A stretch of 64,000 bases of DNA from an alpha proteobacterium SCGC AAA015-N04. GTDB lineage: Bacteria; Pseudomonadota; Alphaproteobacteria; Puniceispirillales; Marisalimonadaceae. Position 1 is the stretch's first letter. Every line of letters starts with the position of its first letter. The notes below the pieces were generated by a model, which did not search any database, was not told the origin of the DNA, and saw only the letters and a list, made by a program, of their open reading frames with translations. Positions 62,192 to 64,000 of this stretch are shown one piece after another. The stretch covers positions 1 to 64,000 of the forward strand of contig KB910577.1 in assembly GCA_000383115.1 (NCBI GenBank). The letters are read 5' to 3'. A program made the translations under genes and the position numbers.

Positions 62192-62206
62192 TTTCCAAAT
62201 TGGAAA
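62192..62206. repeat. Palindrome TTTCCAA-A-TTGGAAA, possible operator upstream of DUF1127
   Basis: Perfect 7-bp inverted repeat with 1-nt centre in the DUF1127 upstream region. Confidence 0.45.
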
Positions 62207-62275
62207 GATTAAACATAATTATAACATAATTAACCCTAAATAGGAAATAATATGGCAGCTTTGTGGTTTTATAAT

Positions 62276-63511
62276 TTAAGCAGGTTGCATTTTTTGTTCT
62301 TTAATTGGTAAGTGTATTAAAGTTGAAAAGACTGATACACCTATACCAACCCACCACACTAGAGTGTAATCGCCTGTAGCATCATACAGCTTTCCACCCA
62401 TCCAAACACCAAGAAAACTTCCTAATTGATGTGATAAAAAAACAATTCCATACAAAGTACCCATATATCGTAATCCATAAATATGAGCTATCAATCCACT
62501 GGTTAAAGGTACCGTTGCCAACCATAGAGAACCCATTAATAAAGAAAATAAAATTACTGATATTGGTGTTATTGGAAATATAATAAAAATTAAACCAATT
62601 AACGCTCTTAAAGCATAGACGATAGCCAATAAGAATTTTTTTGGGTATCTCTGTCCTAACCAACCCGCATAAATTGTTCCAAAAATATTACTAAATGCAA
62701 TTAATGCTATGGCAAATGCGCCTAAACTTGAAGTTGTAGAAACTCCAAAATTATGTAAAAGGCTTGATGGATTTACACTACTACACATCTCAGTAACCAT
62801 GGCAGGAAAATGAGCTGTTAAAAATGCTAACTGGTATCCACAAGCAAAAAAACCAAAAAAAATCATAGAAAAATTAGGATCCTTAAAAGCATCACCTAAT
62901 ACCTTTTTTAAGCTTATTTCTATTTCTTTTTTTGAAGATAAAGGAGGAGATTTTAAAAAAGGAACAAAAAATATAATAAAAATTATAGACATTGAAAAAA
63001 TTATAAAAACTTGTTGCCAACTATATAAATTTAAAAGAGCTTGAGCGATTGGCGCTCCTATCATTTGACCAACTGAACCGGCAGCAGTAACTACTCCTAG
63101 GGCCATTGATCTGTTTTTTTCACTCGAGGCTCTGCCAACAATCGCTAATATCATTCCCATGCCTGTTCCAGCTATGCCAAAACCTATGATAAGCTCAAGG
63201 AATTGATGTGTTAGTGGATTTTGTGCAATGGTTGATAACAGTAAGCCAATAACATAGCAAAAGGCTCCAACTACAATCATCTTTCTATCACCAAACTTTT
63301 CACCCAGAGCCCCAAAAATAGGCGCACCGATACCCCAGCCAAGGTTTTGAATTGCAATTGCCAATGAAAATTCCACTCTTAACCATTGAAATTCTTGTTC
63401 AATAGGTATTTGAAACACACCAAAGCTGCCTCTTATTCCAAAAGTAATAATTATTATTATGGAGCCAGCTATCAATACTGGAGTGATTAAAGAACTGTTA
63501 TAACTTTTCAT
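62276..63511 (-). CDS. Major facilitator superfamily transporter
   Basis: Twelve TM pattern, FGALGEKFGDRKMIVVG MFS motif. Confidence 0.9.
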   Translation of the reverse strand: MKSYNSSLITPVLIAGSIIIIITFGIRGSFGVFQIPIEQEFQWLRVEFSLAIAIQNLGWGIGAPIFGALGEKFGDRKMIVVGAFCYVIGLLLSTIAQNPLTHQFLELIIGFGIAGTGMGMILAIVGRASSEKNRSMALGVVTAAGSVGQMIGAPIAQALLNLYSWQQVFIIFSMSIIFIIFFVPFLKSPPLSSKKEIEISLKKVLGDAFKDPNFSMIFFGFFACGYQLAFLTAHFPAMVTEMCSSVNPSSLLHNFGVSTTSSLGAFAIALIAFSNIFGTIYAGWLGQRYPKKFLLAIVYALRALIGLIFIIFPITPISVILFSLLMGSLWLATVPLTSGLIAHIYGLRYMGTLYGIVFLSHQLGSFLGVWMGGKLYDATGDYTLVWWVGIGVSVFSTLIHLPIKEQKMQPA

Positions 63512-63532
63512 AAATTAACTTGTTAAACAAAT

Positions 63533-64000
63533 CTATACCAATGTCAAACCTTTGTTTTTGACTATTCTCAAACTAATATCCCATAAAAGGTCAGCATCTT
63601 TTTGACTTTGTGCGAACATTGAAGGTTCCTTTATTTTGCTTTGATAAAAATATTTTCCAGTAATATTTTTAACACTTTTGTCAGTAGCTAAAAATACTAT
63701 TGTCTCAGCACCTTCTTCAACTGATATTGCAAAGAAATTCATAAGAAATTTTATGGCTAAACTTGCAAGACCACTATTATTTTTTCCAAATTGTGTTTTT
63801 ACAAAACCAGGATGTAGACAATTAACAGTTATCTTACTTTTATTAGTTAATTCACTTAATTTTTTAGTAAATAATATATTACATAATTTTGATTTTTTAT
63901 AAGAAACCCATCCATTATAATTTGTTGTCATTTCTAAATTATTAAAATCAATTTTTACCCCTCTATGTGCACCGCTAGCAACGTTAACTATTCTGCCTCC
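63533..64000 (-). CDS. Short-chain dehydrogenase/retinol-dehydrogenase-like (N-terminus beyond window)
   Basis: GGRIVNVASGAHRGVKIDF...YKKSKLCNILFTKKLSE...VNCLHPGFVKTQFG; frame stays open to window end. Confidence 0.88.
   Translation of the reverse strand, partial: GGRIVNVASGAHRGVKIDFNNLEMTTNYNGWVSYKKSKLCNILFTKKLSELTNKSKITVNCLHPGFVKTQFGKNNSGLASLAIKFLMNFFAISVEEGAETIVFLATDKSVKNITGKYFYQSKIKEPSMFAQSQKDADLLWDISLRIVKNKGLTLV

Noticed and set aside
1-64000. tRNA/rRNA genes, CRISPR arrays, transposases, prophage or toxin-antitoxin systems
   Set aside because: Intergenic gaps are short and none shows tRNA-like arms or regularly spaced repeats; no ORF resembles transposase, integrase, Cas or phage proteins by eye.

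Overview
This is an AT-rich window that is almost entirely coding. Gene content and local synteny suggest a low-GC, probably marine, alphaproteobacterium; that assignment is inference. From left to right: (1) a contiguous flagellar export/C-ring cluster (fliG 3' end, fliH-like, fliI, fliJ-like, fliK-like, fliL, fliM, fliN, fliO, fliP, fliQ, fliR, flhB) with a candidate sigma-54 promoter before fliO, followed by four small or uncharacterised ORFs; (2) housekeeping blocks: SDR/purF/cvpA/radA/mlaFE/alr/dnaB/rplI/rpsR/rpsF, fabD/fabG/acpP/fabF/mltG/gmk, ksgA/pdxA/surA/lptG/lptF, pepA/ndk/purM, DUF2066/perM (frameshifted at a T8 run)/hdaA, rnd, eipB, rpmG/rnr/topA/plsY/pyrC-like/pyrB/ruvX and gatCAB; (3) a metabolic region (DMT permease, aldo-keto reductase, PanE-like, aspartate dehydrogenase-like, gamma-glutamyltransferase, TctCBA transporter, cupin, DUF1127, MFS, SDR). 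The most striking element is an apparent non-coding RNA directly downstream of the DUF1127 gene. It has two stem-loops, each presenting AUCCUCCCC (anti-Shine-Dalgarno-like) in the loop, and then a perfect intrinsic terminator. This is the architecture of the alphaproteobacterial 'cuckoo'/CcsR sRNAs. Other points: a 42-codon cytochrome-oxidase subunit IV-like gene and rpmG, both absent from the ORF track; a possible SD-sequestering rpsF leader; a dihydroorotase lacking the HxH metal motif; and several missing genes (lptD, dprA, holC, ppk and others) in otherwise conserved neighbourhoods. I saw no tRNA, rRNA, CRISPR array or mobile element.
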